This document shows, piece after piece, positions 35,820-48,649 of a stretch of DNA of 64,000 nt. A program made the translations under genes and the position numbers. Source of the stretch: Megamerina dolium (taxonomy: Eukaryota; Arthropoda; Insecta; Diptera; Megamerinidae). The notes below the pieces were generated by a model. The model did not search any database. It had not been told where the DNA came from and worked only from the letters and a program-made list of their open reading frames with translations. The stretch covers positions 38,221,757 to 38,285,756 of the forward strand of contig OY978528.1 of NCBI GenBank assembly GCA_963854835.1, in the 5' to 3' direction. Position 1 is the first letter of the stretch; each line of letters starts with the position of its first letter.

Positions 35820-38800
35820 TAATTCATTCGATCTTAATTATTTAGCCTCCATGAATAAATGTCGAATTGGATATTGGGATTGTCAGATTCTCGAAATTTA
35901 TAGAAAAACATTCGTGATATACATGATGGCATGTATTTGAAAAAGAATTTAACACATTCGCATATACAAGCACAAATACATTTGTAGTACATACAAAAGA
36001 AGTCATAAAATTTCACTAATCATTTCTAAATAATTTTCTCAATCAAAACGAAATCACACCCACCAAATGTATTAAACCTTTTTCTTCTTCTTCTTTTTAG
36101 CCTTTTTCTTGAACGATACATACTCGTATAAGACGAACGTGCAATATACATTCTTGCAGGCCAAGTAAGTTCAGTGACTGAAAGCAGAAAAGAACAGAAA
36201 AGAACAGTATAAAGCGACTCATCGCAACGACTTGGCCGGCGTTTTCACTGCCTTTGAGCATAGAGTAAATTACCATGAATCAGTTTGCACCTGTTGCCGT
36301 CATCGTCACCACCACCATCTTTTTCAAAACCGTCCACAATCTAGGCAATATGTTATTGTCCACTGATTGCTGATGGAATTGTTAAAATTGAAAAGTAACC
36401 ACGTTTATACATACATATATATGCAGATAGTTTATTTGTATACATACATATGTAAGTACTTATGTACATATGCAACACCCTGCCGACATCATCACACTTC
36501 CAAAACGTATAACATCATACACAAAAGCTAAACAATTGCTTCAAGTGAAGTTTGGTGTGTATATGTGTATGCGTCTATGTGCTTGTTTGTTTGGTGATGG
36601 TGGCATTGCACGTGATCGCACTTTGCCTGGGCAATTAGAAAACTACTCACGAAATCAACTACGAATACCTCAACGACTATATGGTACATAGGTGCCTACA
36701 CTATATTGCAGTGTGAGCTCCAATAATAGTAACAATAATAATATGTATTTAAAGAGGCATACATAGAGATACAACACAGTGTTTGCAATTGTATATAAGT
36801 CCGTACAGAAAAGAAAACAAACAAATCGTCGTCTGTTTGCCTGTGTACATTAACTTACGCATTATCGCCACCAAACCGAATGAATGTCTTGAACCTCGAA
36901 AAAACCAAAATAATACAATAAAAAAAACAATACATATAAAAATGGTACCATTGTAAAACTGTACACTTTATTTTGTACAATCACAATTTGAATACGTGCC
37001 GCTTTGGCTTTGGCAACTCATCAAACGTGGACATTTTTGAAATGTCGTCAATAAAAATTAAATTTTATTACTTGGGAATTTTCAAACTCTTCACTTTAAC
37101 TTACCTATATTTTGGCTTTTTGCTAATGTTGGGAACTTCTTAAGTGCTCCGCACTCACACATAATATTTACATGAAACATTCACTCCTGATCCCATTGAG
37201 GTCATATCCTTTCCGCTGCCCCTACATTAATTTAACGAGCATCCAAGTATTCAGTATCGAATTCGAATTTCTACATACACACATATGTACTTGTTCGTAC
37301 ATATATAGAAAATATAATTAAATAGAGTGAAATTTATCTCATACTATTAGGCTGACTTACTCATACATGTATAAATATGTAGGAACATATTCTTCTGTTG
37401 CATTGTCGGCCGTAAGCATTTCACAAAATTACAACCAAATTGCTGCATCTCTATTTTCGACTATTAAAAATATCCAACATTATTTATGCCACAACACATT
37501 GACACTTGCTCATGACCTTATCTGTTTCCTTCCGGCAAAAAGAATAACTTATGTGTATGTACACTCCATTCACTCCGATTGAAACAGGCACAACGATAAC
37601 AGGGATTCATATACAGCGGATTGTTTTTATGTACATATTTGCCAATTTCATGCGATTTAATGCAATTCCACAGATCGTTTACAACGTAAATAAATCAATT
37701 TATTTCAATTATAATTACAGGTTTGGAATACTTTGGCATAGGTATACTATAAGCTTGAAGTAGTGGAGTATATGCACGAGTACTTGGAGTAGACACATAC
37801 TGGTACACGTGCCCAACCTATCATTTGAGCAAAACTGAGGCCAACTGAGTTCTGCTTGTGGCATTTTGAAGCGTATAGCAAACATATTTCCACTTGCAAT
37901 ATAAGAATCGTATGACTACTATTGAATGTGGTAGTTGCACATCATTTGAATTGCATTCGATTAGGAATCAAAAGTATTACTCACAAATAAAGAGAACCGT
38001 GTTGTCTCTTAGTCATTGGGGAGGTGTACCCTTAAGGATGATCAATATTCATATTTTTAAACTTAAATGTTAATACCGATAGTCGAGTCGAGTATATTCG
38101 ACACAAACACAAAGACTTTTTTCTTTTTTTTTACTTATCCCATTGGTGCTTAGAATGCTTTATTTTGTGTGTGCAGAATACAAATATATATATATTGTGT
38201 TATATGTTATGTATTAATTTAGTGAGCGCCAAGTATTTGTTCTTAATCATTTTGCACATTCTACTCCACCTTCTACAATGCTGTAGAGGATAACTTTGTC
38301 TGGCTGTACATGTATAATGTAATTTATATGTACGAATATATACAGATGATAACTTTTACCAAACTCACACCGAACCATGAGCAGCAATAAAATCACATTG
38401 ACAGCGCTTCAGGCAATCCATAATATAGATAAAGGGTGTTTTTGCCCATATCTTGCACTGTACAATCCAAGTGCTATTTAAACTCATTTATAACAAAAAA
38501 AAAAAAAAGGTTTCCACAAAGCTCCTTAGTAAAGCTTATAAGAAGTAATTGATTACAAAAAGACTGACGTCCAGTCTAGCGTAAAGTAGAAACCTTTCAA
38601 TAATTTCAAAATGTAACACATTCTTTCCAGAAAAGCAAATAATGTAAAACGAAACAAGTAAGGAATAATGCAATATTTCGATATTATTGCAACAATGTGT
38701 AAATGTGCATATGTAATTGAATCCATAAGGGTGTAAGATCGTATAAATCTTTCTATCTATACAGTAGTGAGACATACAGAAGAAAAATTGAGCAAATATC

Positions 38801-40413
38801 ATACAAAAAAGGATTTTTATGTCGAAAAGAAATTGTCCATATTCTTCTTTTCTTTCAGTTAAAAACTGCGACAATCTAAAAGAAGCACCCTTTACAAACG
38901 TGCAAGCCGGCGCTTAGTCATTGTCCGGTGCTTCTCCTTTCATTCCATTTACCATTTTAACGATGTGTTTGTTGTGTGGATATGGGAGAATGCCACAAAT
39001 CACTTGTCGTTAGAAAATCGATAGTTAATCATCACTTATGCGTTGAAAAGGTAAGAATGCGCCTTGTCTAAATGGTCCAAAATACCAACTGCGTGCAATA
39101 GCATTATTACATGTCTATAACTAAATGAGTGCAAGAAACAAAAGGGTGAAAAATTAATACGAATGTACTCGTAGTATATTCAAAACGGCGAGACACATTG
39201 CTCATCACGCGTGTAACATTCTCAAGAACATGTTCCAAAAGCATACACACACAAAGACATACAATGAGAGGCACATGAACATGTCTATTCCATTTACGCC
39301 ATGGAATATGTATAAAAATTGGCGTTGTTAATAAACTATTATTATCATTAATTTTTTTTCTGTTTTATTATTATAAATTTTTTTTTTTTTTTGCCTTTTC
39401 TATGTAGAAAAATTATCACAGACGTTATTATTGTTGTTGTTAACGTGCTACTGTTAAATGTGCACGTCGTCATCGCCGTCGTTGTCGTCAATACAACATG
39501 GGGACATTGCGCATATAGTGAATATTACCCATTAAATTGGAGTTTTAGAAAATGATACAACAACAAACATTCAACGAACAACCGAATCGAAAATGATCTG
39601 TTGTTTGAGAATTCAGATCACGTCGCGTAGTTTATTAAAATAACTCTGAGACGGTACTGCTGCCGTCGCCAAACGTCCAACACTGTTCCATTGTTGTTTG
39701 CTATTCCTGGTGCTGGTGCTGGTGCTATTGCTAGTGCTAGTGCTGGTGCTGTTAATATTACGCCAACTACCATGAGCGGCAGCAGAAACAGCAGCAGTAT
39801 GTACAAAGTCATTCATACAGTTTGCGGTCAAAAATTAGTTTAATCATAAAATGGTCAACAACAATGTGTATGTGCAATGTACGTACATACGTATAACAAC
39901 AACAGCCCAACTGCTGCGGTCGCTACCTGTTTTGCGCATTCCATACAGAAAACCGAATGTGGCTCAATGTAAACACACCGCGCACACCACTTTCCAACCA
40001 TCAAGACTTCAATTAAAACCTTTTAACAATATCACGTACTGTGTGAATCGCTTTAAAAGCACTAAGCTCAGAGTAGTGATGGTATCTCTTACCGGTGTCG
40101 TTGTGTGTTTGTCTATATTTCTTTATTTTATATTTTCGTTTTTTTTTCTGTTCTTCATATTGCGGTTTCAATCCTGCTTGCTATTGTCTGGATCAGTTCT
40201 GCCAAAGCAGAGTGCGATCATTTTGAGGATGTGCTACGCCTTCTGCTTCATGCGTCATTGCAGTAGACGATTGACGACGATTGCCGATGAATGAGCGATG
40301 ATGGTATTATCGTATGGTCAGCAACAATGATAGTGTAGTGGTAGTGGTAGTGATAGTGGTGTTGGTGTTGGCGGCTTTTGCGTTATGTTAACATTTATCA
40401 GGTGTATCGCATC
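35820..40413. other. non-coding stretch, no gene recognised
   Basis: AT-rich, with A or T runs near 36924, 38502 and 39369. A trinucleotide-like CTGGTG/CTAGTG minisatellite at about 39709-39752 generates Ser-Thr frames on the minus strand. The 39600-40400 part is somewhat GC-richer, but its longest frame (39851-40294, plus) has no coding character. Confidence 0.45.
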
Positions 40414-40419
40414 TTTATT
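40414..40419 (-). promoter_or_regulatory. candidate poly(A) signal for the small gene at 40506-40718
   Basis: tttatt on the plus strand is AATAAA on the minus strand, 87 nt past the stop of the small frame. That is a normal distance for a short fly 3' UTR. Confidence 0.35.
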
Positions 40420-40505
40420 AATAAAGTAGCGTTGTGGCGGTTTGATTTTTTCATTAAGAGACAACGAAGATGAACAATTATTTGGCCGCTCCACAACAGC
40501 CTAAA

Positions 40506-40554
40506 TTATTTCGGCTCATCACCGGCACTTTTCTTTAATCGTTCATTCTCTATT

Positions 40555-40586
<32 letters not shown>

Positions 40587-40718
40587 CAGCATGATGTCCT
40601 GTAGAAAGGGAAGGCGCGTGCAGTAGGTTTTCACAACAAAATCATCTTTGAATGCACGGATGCACGGCTTCACGAAATCAACAAATACATCAGCGATATC
40701 ATCGGCTTCATGCCCCAT
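40506..40718 (-). CDS. candidate small protein of 70 residues, unknown function
   Basis: The first in-frame ATG (AAAATGGGG context) opens MGHEADDIADVFVDFVKPCI and continues with a mixed, non-repetitive segment (FKDDFVVKTYCTRLPFLQ, about residues 23-40). An Arg-Glu repeat (about 46-55) follows, then NERLKKSAGDEPK and TAA. Codon choice in residues 1-45 looks like a real gene, with many third-position C or G in AT-rich surroundings. The Arg-Glu part is encoded by a (GA)n microsatellite. A poly(A) signal candidate lies 87 nt downstream and a TATA-like stretch (about 40854-40869) roughly 140 nt upstream. An upstream overlapping frame with its own ATG exists. I recognise no family. It could be a small gene, a single exon of a longer one, or chance. 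Confidence 0.4.
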
Positions 40719-40869
40719 TTTCGCTCTCCCGCAAACATATGTGCATACAGGTAAGCTTTTGTAGTCTTCATACAAAAATGCCGCCCGCTCAGCAGCACGT
40801 GTATGCCGCTCATCATCAGCAGATCAAAGGACAACAAGACCTTTACGTGTAGTATAAAAATATATACTC

Positions 40870-42237
40870 ACAAACAACTAGAACAAGCGAATCAAGTTGA
40901 TGATGAAATGTGCAAAAAAAAACCAAAATGAAATGCATCAAAAAGAAAAACAAAATTATATTTATTTGTTTTAATCAAAAATTATTGTGTTTACCGTCAT
41001 TGTTGTTGTGAAGTAAATGTAATACATTTGCATAAAATCAAACAGCAGATATCAGCGACACGTTTTACGCGTGTACGCAAAAACTGCATAAACTCGTGTT
41101 TGCAATGCAGCAGTGCAATTTCAACAGCATACAATAGCTTCCAGTCAACACCGCCAACGCTGTACAACGTGTCAAAGAAGAAAGCTATGTAATTAAGCGT
41201 AACTTTGAATGTGGCTCGTAGTTTTTGCGGATTAGTCCTCTGTTCAGTAAACTATTCGCATAATAGCACATACGGTCATCAGCAATAACAAATAGCAACA
41301 GCAGCAACAATTGTTATCTGACGAAACTCATTACGTGCGTTTTTCAACTGAATTATTTGCGTAATTTAAGGTAATTTATAAAAATCGCAAATGAAAAAAA
41401 TGCATAAGATTTAATACACTGTTTCTCAACATTATTTCAATGCAAGCCGAAACAATCTGAAGAGACAATACCGACGGCAAAAATCATATTGTCTTATATG
41501 TAGGTGTAAAAATTGAAATAAATGAATAACTGGTACAGAAGTCAATTTGTTATTGTGCGAAATGTCATATTTGACACAAAAGAAAGCTACGAAAACCAGT
41601 TAAAGTTCATAGTAATGTTCTACAAGTCTGCATGTGGATGTTTTGAATGCATTTTTATACAAAATTCCTCAGCTGTTGCCTTCGATGTACAATAACCTAC
41701 ACACTGATATTATCTATCTTCCAGCGTATTGGCTAAACAATTACTCGAAAGTATCAAATGTATTGATTACGGGAGATGGGTAAAGATTAACATAAGATTA
41801 ACTTTTAGAAAACGAACTTTGTCAGTTTAACGTCGATATCCAACGTAATTGTAGAAATCTCTGTGAACACTTTTAAAGCCATAAGCGATTTTTTCAAATT
41901 ACGTCAGTCAATTTGTACAAGGCGTTGCAGAACAGAAAAATACATTGCCAGCTGTATCGGCAAAACAAACAGTTAAGCGATAGCCGGAAAATTCAGCAGC
42001 TTATGTTTAACGTACTCTAGTACTGTTACTAGGCATTTTCAAGTCTTCGTAAACCGGTATCTAAGAATTACATTGCGATTTCTTGGCGTTGTAATAATTG
42101 TCCATTAGCACCAACGTGGATTTCCTTTACGTCTAGATTTGGGATGCAGCTTCAGTCCTATATCCTTCATATTTTCCTGTACAAAGTCTATAATCACACA
42201 CTCGAGGACATAGTTTTGTGTGAAAAGTAGGTGTACT
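40870..42237. other. non-coding stretch, no gene recognised
   Basis: AT-rich, no recognisable frame or repeat. It ends at the target duplication of the next SINE. Confidence 0.5.
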
Positions 42238-42628
42238 GTTCATCAGATAACAAAAAAAAAGTTAATATGTGGCACTTAAAGCCCCGAAAGGCTAATTGAC
42301 CGAGCTTCTCTTCCATTACTGTTGTGCGTGTTAAATTTTGGACAGTTTTAGAAGGGGCCTACTTATTTTAGCCGGTTTCGAACGGCAGAACCCTTATGAC
42401 ATTACTTTTTCTGAGCTTTGGCACAGAGTTCTTTTAGAAGCTTTTTCATGGCAAGTCGTTACTGTCGGAAGAATTGCCAATTACTTGCCGACAGGTGGGT
42501 ACCGTTCGAAAGAAAAATCCATTCGATATTAAATTTGTTATGCATCAGCCGAGGATTGAACCACGACCTACAGATCAGAAGGCCAACTCACTAACCACTG
42601 AGCTACGGCACCCACTCGTTCATCAGAT
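42238..42628 (-). mobile_element. full-length tRNA-derived SINE copy with TSD
   Basis: Exact duplication gttcatcagat at 42238-42248 and 42618-42628. The element (42249-42617) reads on the minus strand. The A box is at 42595-42605 (TAGCTCAGTGG on the minus strand) and the B box at 42553-42562 (GGTTCAATCC), separated by 32 bp as in a tRNA. The 3' end is ...agtgccacatattaac plus a run of nine T on the minus strand, just inside the duplication. This T-run tail, not poly(A), is shared with the copy at 60590-60938. The body contains no coding sequence. Transcription would be by RNA polymerase III. Confidence 0.9.
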
Positions 42629-42719
42629 TACATTTATTACAAAATTTATATCATAATTAATAAAAAGATTTGTATTTGCTGATTATCAGAATATGAAATT
42701 TTATTCTGATTATTTCTAT

Positions 42720-43330
42720 TTTCGAATTAGCGTAGGCATTAGTAATTTAATCAACCCAGTTTCAACTTAATATATTTATACTTTCTTGCACAAAATACGA
42801 AAACATACGTACGAAAACGTACTTCAGTATGTGAGATATGAGTAATTTTCGGCCGATAACGTCCATTCTATTAATCTTCTATTAATTAGTAAATAAATTC
42901 ATATATGCCAATTATCAACTTGATAACAATACATTTTTGTGCACAAAGCATAAAAACATGAATTTGAAAATATACTTTTGTATGGGAGGTATGCGTGGTT
43001 TTAATCCAACGTCCATTCTCAAACTCCACTATTAGTAAGTAAATATAATCACATGTACCAAGTTTCAGTTTGATATCTTTATATTTTCTCGCTGAAAGTA
43101 CAAAAACATACATTCTGGAACATACTTTTACATAGGAGGTAAGCATAGTTTTTATCCAATTACGTCTTTGTTCTAATATATCCGTTCGCTGATGAAACTA
43201 TCTTTATATAACGACTTTTATTCAAATACCCTATTACTTATAAGACTACTGCATAAAAACTTTATGAAATTCGGAATATAATTTTATATAGGAAGTAAGC
43301 GTGGTTTTTATATGATCACATCGTGATTTA
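42720..43330 (-). repeat. about 150 bp tandem units related to family B, minus orientation
   Basis: A module of the form cataaaaac..ttgaaaatatacttttgtatgggaggtatgcgtggtttt recurs near 42797, 42949, 43098 and 43251, so the period is about 150 bp over four degenerate units. On the minus strand the module reads ccacgc..cctcccatacaaaag, the hallmark module of family B. The 86-residue minus frame at 42886-43146 merely follows two of the units. Confidence 0.65.
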
Positions 43331-46300
43331 GATCAATAATGTACAAACTTTTCCAAAAGTGCTACAAACGGTACCACAATCTCAATGTACCCTCTGACTC
43401 TTTAAATGAAGAGGACAAAAAGAAAATCCACAAATAAACTATAGTGATATAGTGATATATATATATAGAATATTTGCCACAATTCAGTCAACGTACTCAT
43501 TCGAAAAGAATAAGAAATAATGAAGAAATTAGAAATAAGCACAATTATGATAGGAGTTATACGAATGTGGTGCATAAGTACATTGTACATAAATTTATGT
43601 TATTCACACGCCAACACAACAACAACGTCACTATGCATTCGCTCTTCAGACATTTGTCATAGTGCGTGTTTCCACATCGTAGATAGACCTGCTATAATAC
43701 ATACAAATTCACACATTATACATCCATACATCCATACCATATGCAAACGCTCACAATAAATATATGAAAATCCGTGATCCAATGATATGGCCAAGTACGA
43801 TAGGTACATATTATATTTTTGTTTTGTAGATTTTCTTCGATAAGATTCGCTTAACAAGTTAAGCACAAAACAGCCTCGTAAAATTTTATTTGGATTACCC
43901 ATCAAATTCGATCATAAAACTGCAACAACATGAACATGTGTACAAACATATCATATACTATGTACATATGTATGAGTATGTATGGAGGAATATGTGTGCG
44001 TTACTGCGATGAAGATAAGCGACGATATCAGCCAAAACCGAAGTGATCTGATTATGAGTGAATGCGTGAGCGAGAGCAGATCGGTGAACGACTTGAATTT
44101 CTCCCAAATGCTTTTGTGTAACACACACACAAACGACAATATTCAGCTGGCGCAGCACAAAAAAGGCACATTGGAAAATTGTGTATTATTATTATTTTTA
44201 TTATTATTATTATTACTATCATTATTACTACTACTACCTTAATCATTATTAATAATTTTATTATAATTTTTGCAATAATCACTCTTTTTGCTGCTATTTT
44301 TTATTTATTTCCATTTCTTTTATGAATAATATGAATGAAAAGTGTAAAATTCTTTGAAATTAATCTCAATTCAAGAGAGAACAAATTTTACATTTAATGA
44401 ATTTATGAATGCTCAAGCAATCAATTTTGAATTGCACGCCATCTGCCTTCAACTTTTTCTCACTATTCACTGCACACAAGCACACACAAACACATATGCA
44501 TACATGCAACAACAACAATGCAAAATTAAATCAAAATTAAAATCGGATTGCATGAGTTGCGGTAATTACATTCGCCACACAGCATTTGTTGGTTTCTTAC
44601 TATTATTATTTTTTTTTCTTTGATATTATTGTATATTAGCGCATTATGCACTCGCCCGTTGCGAAAACACATCACCTACACAAATGATGAATACATATAT
44701 GTATGTATATGGCAATGGAAGAATATACTAATGAACTCGAGCAATCCTCGAAAATTATGTGATGTTTTCATGACCCCAAAAAACCTGAAGCATTTTCTAA
44801 TGAAGTTTAAGGTTTCTCATCCCATTTCTATCGCTGTCATATTCTTTATTTATTTTTTTTTTTTTATAATAATATGTAGTACATTTTCCAAAATGTATAA
44901 TAATAGGAGCGAATAAGAGTGTCTAAATCGAGTATATGAAAATCACTTACATACGAGTATTATACTACAGTGCTGGAAATTTATATATAACCAAATATAT
45001 TTTGATTAAATTTATTCACCTTAGTAGAAGCTTTTCAACGCTACATGCGTACACAGGGAATACTTTATGAATTCACTGCTTTCAAATCAAGCGTGATGGG
45101 AAATGCGGCAGAGAGCTGAAAGATTTTAAATTGTAAAAAATATTGTGTCTTCATACGTATGAATAGTAAACTTTCTCAGTGGTTGAAAAGGCCATTTTTA
45201 CATTCGTATGAATGCGTATTCCAAATCATGCGTACGAAAATTTGTGATAAACTCCAAAAAAAAAACTCTAATTAATGCATTGATTAGCACGTGATTTATT
45301 TGAAACAAATTTTTCATTAAAATTCAATTGATTTCATAAAAATTTCCACGACTGTTCAGTACATTCATTTCAATTCCAAAGGATGTACGAGAATGTTATT
45401 CGTTCAAAAGACTTAAGACACAAACTTTTGGAATATAACAAAATGACTTCATGTTAACCTGCATACTACTTAAGAATTGAATGTGACAAAACTATATAAA
45501 TTTTTATGCATGAACTTATTTCGCTACATCAACTGTCAACATAGATGATATTGAGAATTTACTGAATATTGTCACCAAGAATCATGAGATTTAAAGGTAT
45601 CTATCCTGTTGCTAAACACATACTACAATGCACGCAAATACAAGCAAAGTCATACACAAAATACGCATACACTTGCTACATACTCCATTGTTGCTGTTCC
45701 ATTGGACTGCGTTAAGTTTTGCACGCAACATCATGTACACAGACAAGAAATCCATCCATTTTTGACAATGATAAAATAGTTTAACCTCAGCAAGGTGCGC
45801 GTTTTGAATTTGAAATTTAAGTATGTTCAATTTTTTTTTCATTTTCTTGTTGTTGATTTCATTTGATTGGTAGTACATACATAGTTTTTATTATTTTTTC
45901 TTATTGTTCTTGTTGTCGTTTTTTATTTTTAAATTTTTTTTATATTTCGTTTTCCTTATGTGTTGCTAAATTCACTAGATGACGTTGGCAATGAATTTGT
46001 GTGTTGTTGTTGTGAAGATGTTCACTGTGCGTATGCGTGTGCGTACCCATGTGCATGTGTTTTGGTTTCGAAAAAGTCATAAATCTTAGTTTCTTCGGCA
46101 ATTGTTGTTGCTATTAACGCTGTTTTGGATATTTCTGTTATTGGTGATGTTGTTGTTGTTTTGGTTCCTTTTTTTCTACTTTACGTGCATTTTTTATTAA
46201 ACAGCTAAACAGTAGCACATAACATTCACTACATACTACTCGTACATATACCACATTACAGCCATATCTCAACATATTTTGACTACAAATTCACTTAAAT

Positions 46301-47159
46301 GGCTCACATATGCATTGCAGAAATGACTGCTGTTGCTTGCTTAAAAGCAATGACAATATAAATAAAATAATTGCGATCATAAATAAATTTTTGTTTTGGC
46401 ATGTTTCAGTATATTCCTTTTTGTTTTTTTTTTTGTTTTTAGTGGTTGTTTGTTTTTGATATTTTTATTGGTATTTTGTTCGGCGAAGGAAGTAAGGTGA
46501 CGGTAATATATACATACATGTATTCCATGATAGTGCAATATTTGTTAATGACAATTCTATAAATTTTCTTCAATATGGAATTTATCACTCAAAATTGACT
46601 ATTCAATACTTAGAATTGGACTATAATGAAAGCTGAATATTGATATGAAATTAGGTATTCAATATTGACCATATCTTAAGCTTATGTTAAAGTTTCTATT
46701 ATATTTTGCACTTTTGAAGAAAAAAATTCCTATTATATATTTATACTTACACTATACACTACTACATTCAAGTCAGTTGATTGATGTGAGGTGTGTCAAA
46801 AATCACTCATCTAGACTTCAAATCAACAGTCTGTTATATAATTACCCACACACAAGAGGACAAAAATTAATAATAAACATTTTCATTTCACGCCTGCTTG
46901 AGACAATTGGCAACAATTCTTTATGCTTGATCGTTATTATCATGAGATGAATATAGTTGTCATTACATAAAAATGTCACTAAAGGGCTTGTCGCATGTAT
47001 TGCATGCTTCCTATTCGAATTAGCACTATTCGTTTGTGCTCTGTGCTATTATTGTTGAGCAAATCCTAAGAAAAAAATTCAGCTTCTCAATATGATTTAG
47101 TTTTCTTATAAATTTGTCATCTACGTACAAATAATTTGGGTGTGTCACATGCAAAAATA
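43331..47159. other. non-coding stretch, no gene recognised
   Basis: AT-rich, with TTA/ATT trinucleotide runs near 44187-44240, TGTTGTTGTTG runs near 46000 and 46150, and long T runs near 44858 and 45830. No supported gene. Confidence 0.5.
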
Positions 47160-48404
47160 CGAGGGCGGTCCCAGAACTACCCAGAACGACATAGAGATGG
47201 CGGCAGTAGTTTGAAAAAAATTACTTTGGTGAAAAGTGGCAACCTTATAAAACATATGTTTTAAGTTTCAAGGCGCCACGTTGTTTAGAATTTTTTTTTT
47301 TTGAGCCATCGAAAGTTAACGACCTCAGTGAATTTGTAAACATGGAAAAAAATTGGTCACCGTTATGTAATTCAATACTTTCATTTGAAAGGTCTCTGTC
47401 CAAAGAATATTAAAGCCGAACTAGATTCTTCTCTGGGGGAGTGTGCTCCTCCGTTTACGACCATAAAATATTGGGTGGCAGAGTTTAACCGAGGTCGCAC
47501 GAGCTGCCAAGACGAACGCTGTAGTGGTCAATCAATTGATGTGGCCACGCCAGAAACGGTTAAGAAAATCCATAAAATGGTATTGGATGATCGCCGGCTG
47601 AAGATGCGTGAGCTAGGTGAAATTACAGGCATTTCAAAAAGTGCTGTGTGCAAGATGGGTGCCGCGGTTGCTCACAATAGAACAAAAACAACGTCTGAAG
47701 ATGTTTATATAGAGTGTTTGCGATGTTTCACAGTAATAAAGCCGAGTTTTTGTCTCGATTCGTAACCATGGATGAGACATGGGTCCATCACTTCACACCT
47801 GAGACAAATGATCACTCAAAACTGTGGACTGAAAGGGGAGAATCGTGTCCAAAGAAGGCGTAACAGTTCCATCTGCAGGCAAGTTTATGGTGCCTGTTTT
47901 GTGGGATGCACGTGGGATTATTTGAATTGATTATCTTCAAAAAGGAAAAACAATCAACGGCGAGCGTTATGTTAATTTGTTGCAGCGTTTAAGTGATGAT
48001 ATTAAAGAAAAAAAGCCGCATTTAGCGAAAAAAAAAGTGTTGTTTCATCAAGACCAAGATGAACTGGTTTCATGCACCAGTTCACACATCCGCTATTGCG
48101 ATGTCCAAAATCAATAAATCATAGCTCGAATTGCTTCAGCACACACCTCACCAGATTTAGCTCCTTTGGATGATTTTCTATTTCCAAATTTGAAAAAATC
48201 GCTTGGTGGTAGAAGATTTGCAAACAATGAATTTTGAATTTTAATAAACTAGATAGTTTATACCATAAACATTGTATCGAAGCTATAGAATATTGCTGGG
48301 AGAAGTGTATAGAGCTAAAAGGAGATTATATTGAGAAATAAAGAAAAATTTTCCCAAATTTGTTGTTTTCTTTGTTAGGTCGGGTAGTTCTGGGATCACC
48401 CTCG
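47160..48404 (+). mobile_element. mariner element, complete length but decayed
   Basis: A 1245 bp element bounded by TA (47158-47159 and 48405-48406). Terminal inverted repeats: cgagggcggtcccagaacta onward at 47160-47187, and the matching tgggatcaccctcg end at 48378-48404; about 25 of 28 positions agree. This is the expected size and target site of a mariner. The coding region is broken (see the pseudogene entry), so it cannot move on its own, although both ends are intact enough to have served as substrate. Confidence 0.92.
47342..48341 (+). pseudogene. mariner transposase, frameshifted
   Basis: The likely ATG is at 47342. A frameshift follows within about 20 bases, and the main block (LKGLCPKNIKAELDSSLGEC through WVAEFNRGRTSCQDERCSGQ and KIHKMVLDDRRLKMRELGEI) carries the DNA-binding helix-turn-helix part. 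A deletion removes sequence near 47660-47690. The catalytic part includes MDETWVHHFTPE (first Asp). HQD (second) is followed by a small insertion, and PDLAPLDDFLFPNLKK gives the third. The end is YIEK then TAA at 48339-48341. At least three frame changes and two in-frame stops are present. When intact, the enzyme cuts and rejoins element ends at TA. Confidence 0.88.
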
Positions 48405-48649
48405 TACATGCATACGAGTATATTAATATGTACACAGTATATTATGATTTTTAATCTTCAATAATATTTACCATATTTTGTATAACTAAATTTTACCAGA
48501 AGACATTTCGGAAGGCCATAAGAATGGCTTAGTGTATATATGTGTCGATGACTGAAAATTTAATTAAACATGTTTTTAAGAAAACACAGGTATTGCGTAC
48601 TACATTAATATCGAACTTAACTCGTCGCTTAAATTTTCGATTTAGCGAT

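Noticed and set aside
39613..39831. Ser-Thr-rich small proteins on the minus strand
   Set aside because: Generated by a CTGGTG/CTAGTG minisatellite; no other support.
39851..40294. 147-codon plus-strand frame
   Set aside because: Composition follows T-rich DNA, there is no domain or coding bias, and it looks like a chance open frame.
42886..43146. 86-codon minus-strand frame with internal similarity
   Set aside because: The internal similarity comes from about 150 bp tandem units of the family B-like repeat.
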